A stretch of 64,000 nt of DNA from Novosphingobium sp. KA1 (GTDB lineage Bacteria; Pseudomonadota; Alphaproteobacteria; Sphingomonadales; Sphingomonadaceae), in NCBI RefSeq assembly GCF_017309955.1, contig NZ_CP021247.1:124001-188000 (forward strand). The letters are read 5' to 3'. Shown one piece after another: positions 18,993 to 29,120 of this stretch; the first letter of the stretch is position 1, and every line of letters begins with the position of its first letter. The notes under the pieces were generated by a model that saw only the letters and a list, made by a program, of their open reading frames with translations, was not told the origin of the DNA and did no database searches. The translations under genes were made by a program, and so were the position numbers.

Positions 18993-19601
18993 TCAGGCGA
19001 GCGTCTTCGCCTCCAGCCGGTCGAGCCAGGATTCCACCGTCGCCCTCGCCTGCGCGTGTCCGGCGGTGACGCCCAGGTTTTCCTCCATGACGATGCAGCG
19101 GCCGATACCCGCCAGCATGACCGCGAGGCCGGCCGGATCGAAGCCGTCCAGAACCTTGAGCCGATCGCCGAACAGCTGCTCGATGATCTCCACCTGCCGC
19201 TGGCGCATGGCGACACTGTGCTCGGCCATCTTCTCGCGCACGGCCGGGCGGTGGTTGGCCAGCGCCATGAATTCGAGCGACATCGCGGTGCGACTGGTGT
19301 CGACAAAAAAGCCCCAGAGTGCGCGCACCGGATCCTCGCTCGCCAGCGCCTGCGCGATCATGGCATCGCTGTCCGCCGCGCCCTGACGGCACACTTCCAG
19401 CAGCAGGTCGTCGGTGGTCGGGAAATAGTAGTGCACCAGCGAAGGCTTGAGCCCCGCACGGGCCGCAACGCGGCGGGTGCTGGCGGCGGCATAGCCCTCG
19501 TCGCGGATCAGGTCGACAGTAGCCTCGACGATGCGTGCCCGTGTGGCCGAGGTCTCCGCCCCGATCCTGCGTCCACCCGACTTCTGCTCCGCGCCTGCCA
19601 T
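18993..19601 (-). CDS. TetR/AcrR family transcriptional regulator
   Basis: 202 residues. The N-terminal helix-turn-helix reads TRARIVEATVDLIRDEGYAAASTRRVAARAGLKPSLVHYYFPTTD with the usual TetR spacing; the C-terminal half is a variable ligand-binding helical domain. ATG at 19601 follows GGAGGT at short spacing; an in-frame TTG at 19616 is the alternative. It is probably the repressor of the adjacent dioxygenase gene, and a small hydrophobic or aromatic inducer would be typical. Confidence 0.88.
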   Translation of the reverse strand: MAGAEQKSGGRRIGAETSATRARIVEATVDLIRDEGYAAASTRRVAARAGLKPSLVHYYFPTTDDLLLEVCRQGAADSDAMIAQALASEDPVRALWGFFVDTSRTAMSLEFMALANHRPAVREKMAEHSVAMRQRQVEIIEQLFGDRLKVLDGFDPAGLAVMLAGIGRCIVMEENLGVTAGHAQARATVESWLDRLEAKTLA

Positions 19602-19703
19602 TCGACCTCCATACAAGATCGGATTGCCTAAGGCGTGCCGCGCGAGAGATCAACCAAGGCCGACTCGCTTGCCTTTTGTTCTTGTTATGTTCAATATGCC
19701 CGA

Positions 19704-19967
19704 ATGCAGATCCACAAGGGCAGAGGCGCCGTCTCCGGGCAGGCCAGCACCCGCTTCAATCTTCCCCGGCGGGAGGCCGATGGCGACTGGCTTGACGCCT
19801 CGCGCGAGGTCGACGGCGAGCCCGCACCGCTGCGCACGCAGGTGAGCGAACTGAGCCCGCGCACCATCCTGTCGTTCAACACGTCTCCCGACGTGCCGTT
19901 CGACCGTTCGATCAATGCCTACAATGGCTGCGAGCATCTCCGTAACGGTTGCGTAACCCTTCCCTAG
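19704..19967 (+). pseudogene. 5' fragment of the original host PA0069-type radical SAM gene
   Basis: 87-codon ORF starting MQIHKGRGAV and running to NAYNGCEH (residues 71-78), where similarity to the complete gene at 29121 stops. The last codons (LRNGCVTLP) come from the mobile element. By hand, 49 of 73 aligned residues match the N-terminus of the intact copy. Its high-GC codons match the host. It retains only the first Cys of the CxxxCxxC cluster motif, so it cannot be a radical SAM enzyme. It is the host part left behind at attL. Confidence 0.88.
19932..19936 (+). other. attL crossover core of the serine-recombinase element
   Basis: GAGCA in GGCTGCGAGCATCTCC. The same GAGCA occurs in GGGTGTGAGCACGGC at 29352. 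Similarity to the host gene ends here on the left and begins again at the partner site on the right. The true strand-exchange dinucleotide lies within these five bases. Confidence 0.7.
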
Positions 19968-20004
19968 GTAGCATTGCTGAGGCCTCGTGCCCTAGAGGAA
20001 GCCT

Positions 20005-21699
20005 ATGGAAGCTATCGTTTATATCCGCTGGTCAACGCTTAATCAGGAGGACGGCAACTCGTTAGAGCGCCAGAAGGCCCTAGCGGAAGCAGTCGCGAAA
20101 ACGCACGGCTGGACGATCAACCCAGACGAAATCCATATCGAGAGCGGCAAGTCGGCCTATCACGGTCGCAACCGTGCCCAGAATGGGAAGCTGCGCCAGA
20201 TTGAGGATCGTGCCGCGCGAGGAGAACTCGCAGGCAAGGTGCTGATCGTGGAAGCGATGGACCGCCTCAGTCGACAGGAGCCGCTGGAAAGTCTCAACCT
20301 GCTCGTCGGCCTTTGTAAGCAGGGTCTCACGATCTGCGAGGCAGGCACCGGCATCATCTACGACACGGCCAAAATCAACGACAATTGGGCCAACCTCATT
20401 GTTGCGCTGGCTAAGGCCGGTGAGGCTCATGACAGCAGCAAGCTGAAGGCACGTCGCATCACCTCAACGTGGCGCAAAACCCAGGAAGAAGGAAAGACCA
20501 AGACGGGCACTGCTGACCCCCGCCTTTGCCCTGCATGGATGGAGGTCATCGACGGTGAGTTCACCGTTATTGAAGAGCGCGCCGATATTATCCGCGAGAT
20601 GTTCCGGCTGTCATTGCAGGGCTACGGGCTGCGCCACATATCCGATCGATCCAATGAAGCCCGCGAGACGTTAGGCTGGCCAAAAGCCGCTTGGACCATC
20701 CGCACCGTCAGCAACATGCTTCATAGCCGCCGTGTGCTCGGCGAATACCAGCCCCAGCGCCGCACCGATTCCTATGGGCGGGAGGACGTTGCGCCTGCCC
20801 GTAAAATCTATCCTGAAATCGTCACGCCAGAACAGTGGCATCAGGTGCAGGCTAGTATCGCCAGCCGTAAGGGAACCGGGGGTCCTCGCACCAAAAACGT
20901 GAACGTCCTTTCACACGTCTGCCGATGCACTCACCGACAAGTGACCATCGACGAGGACGGACAGGAGCGCGTCTCGGCAGTGCCCTGTGGTAGCCGCATG
21001 TCCATCAGGACGCACAAACGGCAGCGCTGGCAGTTGGTGTGCGCCGATTTCGCCAGAGCAGGTTCGTGCAAGGGCAACGCGACTTTTATCTATGAGCACC
21101 TGCTCAAGGGCCTTCTCGACAACATATCGCATTTCGTCAGGGCCGCCCCTGCCCTGCCACAGGATGATACGCTCGCGCGTATCGCACTCAAACGCTCCGA
21201 AGTGCAGACCATGCAGAAGCGGTTGGAAAAGCTGGCAGATGACGTGATGCTCTCTGACGACCAGACTTTGCGCGCTGCCTATGAGAGGTTCAAGGAGCGC
21301 GTGAAAGCGGCAGAGACCGAATTGCGCGCCCTTGAGGGACAGAGGGAAAGCAAGGAAGCCGCTATCCCTTCCAGCGAGGCCATCAACGAACTTGAGAAGC
21401 TGCGCGCCAATATGGAGGACGTGGAGGTCCGCCAGCGTATGCAGGTCCTCATCGATGGATTGGTGGATGCCATCTTCCTGCACGAGGAAGATCGCTCCGC
21501 TACGGTCGTGCTGATGGGCGGTCTGGTTGCCTTCAAGCTGGACAAAAAGGGCAAGTTGATCGGCCAGCCGGTCGATGCACTCGATATGCTCGACGTACCC
21601 AGCGACGATCACGACTTGGCTCTCATTGCAGCTGGTGGAGACCCACTCCGCAGTGCGGCAATCAAGCGCGCCGACCAGATCATCAGGCCGAAGGATTAA
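20005..21699 (+). CDS. Large serine recombinase (integrase)
   Basis: 564 residues. The N-terminal resolvase domain begins MEAIVYIRWST, with catalytic Ser at residue 10 and the typical SLERQK and MDRLSRQE segments. The Recombinase domain follows (about 165-290, with the GYGLRHISDRSNE region). A zinc-ribbon segment comes next (CRCTHRQ ... CGSRMS ... C), then a C-terminal coiled coil (about 395-470) as in phage-type large serine integrases. It begins 69 bases inside attL, preceded by AGAGGAAG, so it is the obvious integrase for this element. It catalyses attP x attB exchange; excision would need a directionality factor, which I cannot identify. Confidence 0.93.
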   Translation: MEAIVYIRWSTLNQEDGNSLERQKALAEAVAKTHGWTINPDEIHIESGKSAYHGRNRAQNGKLRQIEDRAARGELAGKVLIVEAMDRLSRQEPLESLNLLVGLCKQGLTICEAGTGIIYDTAKINDNWANLIVALAKAGEAHDSSKLKARRITSTWRKTQEEGKTKTGTADPRLCPAWMEVIDGEFTVIEERADIIREMFRLSLQGYGLRHISDRSNEARETLGWPKAAWTIRTVSNMLHSRRVLGEYQPQRRTDSYGREDVAPARKIYPEIVTPEQWHQVQASIASRKGTGGPRTKNVNVLSHVCRCTHRQVTIDEDGQERVSAVPCGSRMSIRTHKRQRWQLVCADFARAGSCKGNATFIYEHLLKGLLDNISHFVRAAPALPQDDTLARIALKRSEVQTMQKRLEKLADDVMLSDDQTLRAAYERFKERVKAAETELRALEGQRESKEAAIPSSEAINELEKLRANMEDVEVRQRMQVLIDGLVDAIFLHEEDRSATVVLMGGLVAFKLDKKGKLIGQPVDALDMLDVPSDDHDLALIAAGGDPLRSAAIKRADQIIRPKD

Positions 21700-21730
21700 C
21701 CCTGAGACGCTCTCTCAAGGCCACTCATAC

Positions 21731-21766
21731 AAGAACGCCCCAGCTTACGTGCCGGGGCGCTTCTTC
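21731..21766 (+). terminator. Probable terminator after the serine recombinase gene
   Basis: AAGAACGCCCC pairs with GGGGCGCTTCTT across a 12-base loop, 32 bases after the recombinase stop. The T-rich 3' arm is only a weak U-tract, so efficiency is uncertain. Confidence 0.6.
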
Positions 21767-21901
21767 GCTTGTACGGGCTTCTGAGGGTTAGCAGCGGGGA
21801 AGCTGGTAGCGCGCCTTGCCAACATACAGGTTGAAGTGTGATCTGCCCCCTTCTGAGTGGCCCATCGACTATCGTAGTCTTGACCACGAAGGAGGAATGG
21901 A

Positions 21902-22177
21902 ATGGCTCGGAAGCACAAGCCGGAGGAGATCATCGGCAAGCTGCGTGAGGCGGAGATCGTGTTGGCGCAGGGCGGGACGGTGGCCGACGCCTGCCGGCGG
22001 ATCGGCGTCACCGAACAGAGCTATTACCGCTGGCGCAAGGAGTACGGCGGGCTGAAGATGGATCAGGCACGGCGGATGAAGGATCTCGAGCGAGAGAACG
22101 CCCGGCTGCGGCAGGCGGTGTCGGATCTGACGCTCGATAAAATGATTCTGCAGGAGGCGGCGCGGGGAAACTATTGA
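21902..22177 (+). CDS. IS3-family transposase OrfA
   Basis: 91 residues. N-terminal helix-turn-helix (KHKPEEIIGKLREAEIVLAQ, then CRRIGVTEQSYYRWRKEYGG) followed by a leucine-zipper-like helix (KDLERENARLRQAVSDLTLD). It binds the IS ends and, in this family, acts alone or fused to OrfB. ATG follows AAGGAGGAATGGA. Its TGA overlaps the TTG start of OrfB. Confidence 0.93.
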   Translation: MARKHKPEEIIGKLREAEIVLAQGGTVADACRRIGVTEQSYYRWRKEYGGLKMDQARRMKDLERENARLRQAVSDLTLDKMILQEAARGNY

Positions 22178-22685
22178 GCCCCGCCAGACGCCGCCGCTGT
22201 GTCGATCACATCCGAGGGATCATGGCTGTCTCCGAGCGGCGGGTGTGCCGTGTGCTCGGGCAACATCGATCGACGCAGCGCAAGGCGCCACGCGGGGCGG
22301 ATGACGAAGCCGCACTGACGGAGGACATCATCGCTCTCGCCCGGCAATATGGTCGTTACGGCTATCGCCGGGTGACCGCCCTGCTGCGCGATGCGGGGTG
22401 GCATGTGAACCGTAAGCGGGTCGAGCGCATCTGGCGCCGCGAGGGGCTCAAGGTGCCGCAAAAGCAGCCGAAGCGCGGAAGGCTCTGGCTCCATGACGGA
22501 TCGTGCATCCGGCTGCGGCCCGAATATCCGGGGCACGTGTGGTCCTACGACTTCGTCGAGGGCCGCACGCATGATGGTCGCAAGTTCCGCATCTTGTCGA
22601 TCATCGACGAGGCCAGTCGGGAGTGCCTGGCCTTGCCGGTCGCGCGACGGCTCAGGAGCGAGGATGTGCTGGCGGCGCTGGCCGA

Positions 22686-22733
22686 TGTCGCGCGACATTC
22701 AGGGTGAGAAAGCGCGACAAACAAGATGAGAAT
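22686..22733 (+). repeat. Left terminal repeats of the IS21-family element
   Basis: Terminal copy TGTCGCGCGACATTCAGGG (22686-22704, continuing TGAG) and a second copy GCGCGACAAACAAGATGAG from 22712. Both share the pattern GCGCGACA..CA.G.TGAG. Confidence 0.88.
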
Positions 22734-22801
22734 CCTGCGTTCCGGGATTGGCGAAGGGCGTAGCCCGTAGCCGATGCCGGAACGCAGGAGGCGCGTTTTG
22801 A

Positions 22802-25227
<2,426 letters not shown>

Positions 25228-25260
25228 AATCGGCACTGGATGACGCGCCGCGACAATCAC

Positions 25261-25309
25261 ATTCTCATCCTGATTGACGCGCAATCCTCATCCTGTTTGT
25301 CGCGCTACA
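25261..25309 (-). repeat. Right terminal repeats of the IS21-family element
   Basis: On the minus strand the end reads TGTAGCGCGACAAACAGGA (then TGAG). An inner copy, GCGCGTCAATCAGGATGAG, is at 25264-25282. They mirror the left-end repeats. Confidence 0.88.
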
Positions 25310-25766
25310 GGCCGATCTGTTCGTCACGCGTGGGCCGCCTGCGCATATACGGTCGGACAATGGCCCCGAATTTATCGCCAATGCCGTGCAAGAATGGCTG
25401 GGCAGGATCGGTGTGAAGACGCTCTACATCACCCCCGGCAGCCCGTGGGAAAATGGCTACTGCGAGTCCTTCAACGGCTCGATGCGTGACGAGCTACTCA
25501 ACGGTGAGATCTTCTACACCCTGGCCGAGGCTAAGATCCTGATCGAGGCTTGGCGGCGGCACTACAACACTGTCAGGCCGCACAGCTCGCTGGGCTACCG
25601 GCCGCCGGCCCCGGAAGCAGCGACGCCGCCATGGCCGCCCTCCGGTTCCGCTTCGCTCCACCTGCGGCCGGCCATGGCGCCGGAGGCAATCTTACACTAA
25701 CAAATAACCCGGACCACTCGGTGGGGGCCGATCAAGCACCTGCCCTCTTACTTAGCTCTGAACAGG

Positions 25767-26273
25767 TCAGGCTTCATTCTTGGATACTGCACCGCCGACA
25801 GTTAGCTTCGGCAATGGCGTCGTTGGTGGCGTCATACCGGCAGGCCAACGAATGGCAGAGCAACGTGACTTCGCGATCCATGTTTCATTGACGGCATCGC
25901 TCTGGTTGCCACCCAGAACACGATAGTTCGCCTCGTTCTCTCCGACGAGGAAGCCCACATGGCCGCCACCGCTACGGGTGAACACCACGACAGCGCCGGG
26001 GGTAGGCTTGCAGGACTGACCCCACTTCTCCCAAGCACTGGCCCTAACAGCGATGCTGACGGGCGTTAGACCAGCTTCCTTGATGCAATGCGCGACGAAG
26101 AGGCCGCACCACGGAACGCTATCAGCGCCGTAGGCAATGCCGAGGATTTTAGTGCCGAGGCTCTTTGCCCATCCCATGATCGTCGGGTTGTTGGCAGTGC
26201 CGGGGTATTCCTTAAGCCCGATATAGGTACGGGCGACCTTGATCCATTTTTCCATCTTGTAGTTATCGAGCAC
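25767..26273 (-). CDS. TIGR02594-type peptidoglycan hydrolase (endolysin-like)
   Basis: 168 residues. Starts KWIKVARTYIGLKEYPG..NNPTIMGWAKSLG, the TIGR02594 signature. The NlpC/P60-CHAP-like catalytic Cys is in DSVPWCGLFVAHCIKEAG, and the His is in GGGHVGFLVGEN. The family is found in phages and cleaves bacterial cell walls. The start is GTG at 26273 or ATG at 26255, and no strong ribosome-binding site is seen. A different frame just upstream (MTNPFQQSAQNPC) could be the original N-terminus joined by a frameshift. Its stop is only 32 bases from the IS3 right end. No signal peptide, so release would need a holin or cell lysis. Confidence 0.8.
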   Translation of the reverse strand: MLDNYKMEKWIKVARTYIGLKEYPGTANNPTIMGWAKSLGTKILGIAYGADSVPWCGLFVAHCIKEAGLTPVSIAVRASAWEKWGQSCKPTPGAVVVFTRSGGGHVGFLVGENEANYRVLGGNQSDAVNETWIAKSRCSAIRWPAGMTPPTTPLPKLTVGGAVSKNEA

Positions 26274-26428
26274 GGGTTCTGCGCCGATTGCTGGAACGGA
26301 TTAGTCACTCTCCCCAGCTTTGGCCCTTTTGGCCCGTTTTGACCCTATATCAGGGTATTCTGACGGGTTCCGGGTAAATAGTTGGACAGCAGAAAAAGCT
26401 GTCGCAACTCTTGACCGGAGAATGACAG
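26274..26428. promoter_or_regulatory. Divergent intergenic region of the mobile element
   Basis: A 155-bp spacer between the lysin gene (minus) and the 262-residue gene (plus). It contains a short repeat pair (TTTGGCCCTTTTGGCCC) and CCCTATATCAGGG, a small dyad. The plus-strand gene has CGGAGAATGACAG before its ATG. Promoters for both genes must lie here; none is clear-cut. Confidence 0.4.
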
Positions 26429-27217
26429 ATGATTTCGATTACCCTTACACGCTTCTACGCGAACCCACGCTCATACAGCTACGCCGATACCTACAAGGCT
26501 TGTCTCGATCCTAATGCAGGATACAACTGCGCAGGCATCCAGAGTTACATGACTGGCCTGATTAGGCAGATGGCAAACCATGCTGGCGAACCTGTAGCGT
26601 GGAGTTTCAGCGAATGGCGCGGCACGAAAGCGACGAACAATACGAAGGAGTATTGGCAGACCGCGACCGCCATTGTCCTCGAATACCGCACCAAGGATAA
26701 CGGGGCAGAAATCGCCCTGGCCCTGCACACCAAGGCCACTGACCTCGGCTATGCGCACATCATCATGGACAGCCTGAGCCGCAAAGGCGAGCCATCCATA
26801 ACAGTCGTGTTCCCTCTCACCGAGAGCGTGAATGCCGAACAGTATGCCCGACTAGCTGCCGTCCTGAGCGAGGAACTCGGCGTCTACAATGCCGCAGAGG
26901 GCAATATGGCCCCTACCCACTTGATCCACGTTGACGGGCGTTGCTCGCAGTATGTCGCAGATGGTGCCGTGATCGCGCCACGCGGCAAGATCAAGGAGAC
27001 GCAGCACCTTTACCAGAGCATGGACCCTCGCCGTTTTGAGGCAAGGAGCGCACCAGCCGCCCTGCACTTGGAAAAGCCTGTTGTCACCAGCGAAGACGGC
27101 TTGTTCGAATGGCCTGAGACGGACGCCGAAGCGATCATCCGCAGGTGCAATGAGCAGATTGGTGGACGTGCCGAGAAGGCCGACCTGACGCCCTACGGAC
27201 AGCTTCTGTCCGAGTGA
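26429..27217 (+). CDS. Unknown element protein with possible degenerate primase-polymerase-like fold
   Basis: 262 residues. The order AIVLEYRTKDNGAEIALALH (81-100), a middle SLSRKGEPSITVVFPLTESV (115-134), then NAEQYARLAAVLSEELGV and THLIHVDGRC resembles the catalytic-core order of archaeo-eukaryotic-type primases of mobile elements, in which a DxD strand, a conserved R/K-rich strand with RVVxPL, and a third acidic strand follow each other. Here the DxD position reads LEYRT, so metal-binding residues look lost. This similarity was noticed by eye and could be wrong. An alternative is a replication initiator or an unrelated alpha/beta protein. It forms a pair with the next gene. Confidence 0.55.
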   Translation: MISITLTRFYANPRSYSYADTYKACLDPNAGYNCAGIQSYMTGLIRQMANHAGEPVAWSFSEWRGTKATNNTKEYWQTATAIVLEYRTKDNGAEIALALHTKATDLGYAHIIMDSLSRKGEPSITVVFPLTESVNAEQYARLAAVLSEELGVYNAAEGNMAPTHLIHVDGRCSQYVADGAVIAPRGKIKETQHLYQSMDPRRFEARSAPAALHLEKPVVTSEDGLFEWPETDAEAIIRRCNEQIGGRAEKADLTPYGQLLSE

Positions 27218-27255
27218 TAATTAGACGGAACCCAACGCTAAGAATTGGAGACGAA

Positions 27256-27921
27256 ATGACAAACGCAAAGCACTTTATCGATAAACTCTTGGGCACCGAG
27301 TACGCTACCATCGGCGATGCCATGAACGCTTGGTTCGCTCACACCACTGAATGGCCGGATGCAACAGAACAGGCACTTCTCAAGAGCCGTGTCAGGCGAC
27401 AAGGCGGGCCGGAGACGCTTCACCGCGAGATCAAGGCGCGCCATGCTTCCGACGAAGCGCTGCGCGCAGAGATTGACGCCCTGTTTGACGAAGACGAAAT
27501 CACCGTGCCGCCTGCCGCCATCGGTAAAGCTGGCATCGACAATCTGACCATCGACACTGCGCCGCTCCTGACCGTAGCACTCAACAGCGCCGAAGCGGCG
27601 CGCCGCATCTGTGAAGCCTACGAAACGGCATCGGTCGTTAGTAAGGCTGTCATCGACAATCTGGTCATCGAGGGTGGCAACACAATCTCTGGCTTCGGCC
27701 TTACCGATAAGGCGCTGGCCGAGGCTGTAGGTGACTATCTCCGCAAGACCGGTTCGCCAGTGATTGTGCAAAGCAATGCAGGAATGGAATTGTTGGTAGC
27801 GAAGGTGGAACGGCTCGAAGAACAGAAGCAGGCGGTTTTGGATTATTTGGCAGGTCGAGCCGACGGCTGGCTTGGCCTAGATAGCCTCGTAATTGAGAAG
27901 GTCCGCTCGCTGCTAAAGTGA
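27256..27921 (+). CDS. Unknown mobile-element protein with internal IDNL-type repeats
   Basis: 221 residues, acidic, no signal or membrane segment. Three related strings occur: GIDNLTIDTAPLL, VIDNLVIEGGNTI and GLDSLVIEKV. A helical, charged C-terminus (VAKVERLEEQKQAVLDYLAG) could form a coiled coil. ATG at 27256 follows TTGGAGACGAA, 38 bases after the preceding gene, so the two are probably one operon. I do not recognise the family. A shared terminator follows. Confidence 0.6.
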   Translation: MTNAKHFIDKLLGTEYATIGDAMNAWFAHTTEWPDATEQALLKSRVRRQGGPETLHREIKARHASDEALRAEIDALFDEDEITVPPAAIGKAGIDNLTIDTAPLLTVALNSAEAARRICEAYETASVVSKAVIDNLVIEGGNTISGFGLTDKALAEAVGDYLRKTGSPVIVQSNAGMELLVAKVERLEEQKQAVLDYLAGRADGWLGLDSLVIEKVRSLLK

Positions 27922-27935
27922 CTGCTAACAGGATT

Positions 27936-27957
27936 GCCCGGCAGGCTTCTGCCGGGC
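27936..27957. terminator. Terminator hairpin between convergent element genes
   Basis: Perfect 9-bp stem GCCCGGCAG / CTGCCGGGC with loop GCTT, then TTCTCC. It lies 14 bases after the plus-strand stop and 15 bases beyond the minus-strand stop at 27973. The U-tract is weak. Confidence 0.7.
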
Positions 27958-27972
27958 TTCTCCACGACTGGA

Positions 27973-28212
27973 TCAGCGTTCGACTAGGTGTTCGTGATGA
28001 GGGAGATAGAACGCTTCGGGATCTTTCCCAAAGAAGCAGTTCGCATTTGGTGCGCCATAAATTCGTACCTTCCTGTCCTCCAGTAGCTTATCGATAGCTG
28101 CTTCGATATCCTCGCGTTGATGTGGAGGAACAGGCAATGTCCCATCGACCGCCGTGACAGGCCCGTTTTTCAGCCGATCCAAGACGGCTTGCTGGACGAT
28201 ACGCAATGACAT
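27973..28212 (-). CDS. Small hypothetical mobile-element protein
   Basis: 79 residues: MSLRIVQQAVLDRLKNG..., then a helix with REDIEAAIDKLLEDRKVRIYG and an aromatic C-terminus. The helix-turn-helix-strand pattern resembles a small winged helix, but no known family is recognised. ATG at 28212 follows GGAGG seven bases upstream, a strong ribosome-binding site. It lies directly downstream of the two-TM gene on the same strand. Confidence 0.6.
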   Translation of the reverse strand: MSLRIVQQAVLDRLKNGPVTAVDGTLPVPPHQREDIEAAIDKLLEDRKVRIYGAPNANCFFGKDPEAFYLPHHEHLVER

Positions 28213-28237
28213 TTTCAATCCTCCATGACTGGTGTGA

Positions 28238-28552
28238 TTAAAGTGCGCCCAAGACGACAGCGATTGCCGTCAATGCTGCCGCAACAGCCGTCCAACGGGC
28301 TGCTTTGGCATTCAGTTCACCTGATATCGCGAGACGCCTGTAGCCCTCATCCAGCCGCACGGTTGCGTCCATGATGTGGATTTCCGGCGCATCGCTAATA
28401 GAGGCGAGCGGTGGATCGTAGGCAGGCATTTCGATCTTGCTCGCCTTCCACCAGAGCCATGCCGCGTACAGTCCGACGACCGCCGCAAGAAGGCTTGCTC
28501 CGAGAGCGATTTGGCTAGCGATGGGTTCAGCAGTCATCATCGGTCCAGACAT
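28238..28552 (-). CDS. Small membrane protein, two predicted transmembrane segments
   Basis: 104 residues. Hydrophobic segments at about 14-33 (ALGASLLAAVVGLYAAWLWW) and 85-104 (AVAAALTAIAVVLGAL) flank a soluble middle with DEGYRRLAISGELNAKAARW. Size and layout would allow a holin or spanin-like role beside the lysin, but it is separated from the lysin gene by a plus-strand pair and no holin signature is visible. Function unknown. Confidence 0.6.
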   Translation of the reverse strand: MSGPMMTAEPIASQIALGASLLAAVVGLYAAWLWWKASKIEMPAYDPPLASISDAPEIHIMDATVRLDEGYRRLAISGELNAKAARWTAVAAALTAIAVVLGAL

Positions 28553-28629
28553 AATGACTGGATTTCAATGCGGCCAACGGTTTGTCGCTGCCGCTTGCCG
28601 ATGTTCCCGTTACGTTCTATTCTCAGGGC

Positions 28630-28821
28630 ATGGAACGAATCGACCCCCAGCAGCTATCCGAGGCAATCCTAACTGCCCCTGCATGGGCACGGGTTGGCAT
28701 CACAATGCCTGACGAGCGTATGCGTGAGAGGGCAGCAGCCGAACTCGCTCAGAGCATCGTAGAGCGGCTAACCGGATATCCCGGCATACCTGACCCCGAT
28801 CAGCTGAAGCTGTTCCCGTGA
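28630..28821 (+). CDS. Small phage/element protein (DUF6771-like)
   Basis: 63 residues: MERIDPQQLSEAILTAPAWA, then RVGITMPDERMRERAAAELA. The AP.WARVGIT..D.RMRE pattern is one I associate with a small family (DUF6771) widespread in sphingomonad prophages and plasmids; function unknown. ATG at 28630 was preferred over an upstream in-frame start because it begins this conserved block and follows CAGGG. Its stop directly abuts the next start. Confidence 0.62.
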   Translation: MERIDPQQLSEAILTAPAWARVGITMPDERMRERAAAELAQSIVERLTGYPGIPDPDQLKLFP

Positions 28822-28822
28822 C

Positions 28823-29119
28823 GTGGGAGCGAACATCAGCTTCAAGGACCTCGGGGACTTCCCGAAGCGAGACGCCAATCTCGAAGTCGTATGTGGGAAA
28901 TGCCGCCACCGTGGCGTCCTCGACGCGGCGAAGGTCTACCGCTGGTTCCTCTGCCACGCTTGGAACACTGCGACCGCTATCGCGCACCTGTACCTCCGCT
29001 GTTCGAAGTGCAAAGGTCGCCCTGACACCATCCGCCCTACCCCTAACCTGCCTGACCGCCCGCTCTGGATGGCGAGCCAGCAGGACTGGTCGAATTTAAC
29101 ACGGCGGCTGAGGGGCTGA
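28823..29119 (+). CDS. Small zinc-ribbon-like element protein
   Basis: 98 residues with two CxxC pairs: VVCGKCRHRG near residue 23 and LRCSKCKGRP near residue 60, as in a zinc ribbon. No enzymatic motif. GTG at 28823 begins one base after the preceding TGA. Its own stop is one base before the ATG of the radical SAM gene, so all three genes form a tight operon running across the attR junction. Possible DNA-binding or protein-interaction role; family not recognised. Confidence 0.65.
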   Translation: MGANISFKDLGDFPKRDANLEVVCGKCRHRGVLDAAKVYRWFLCHAWNTATAIAHLYLRCSKCKGRPDTIRPTPNLPDRPLWMASQQDWSNLTRRLRG

Positions 29120-29120
29120 C

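Noticed and set aside
21696..22011. Two small minus-strand frames between the recombinase gene and the IS3 element
   Set aside because: They run across the IS3 end into the orfA antisense strand and have no ribosome-binding site. A truncated gene tail may exist there, but no gene can be supported.
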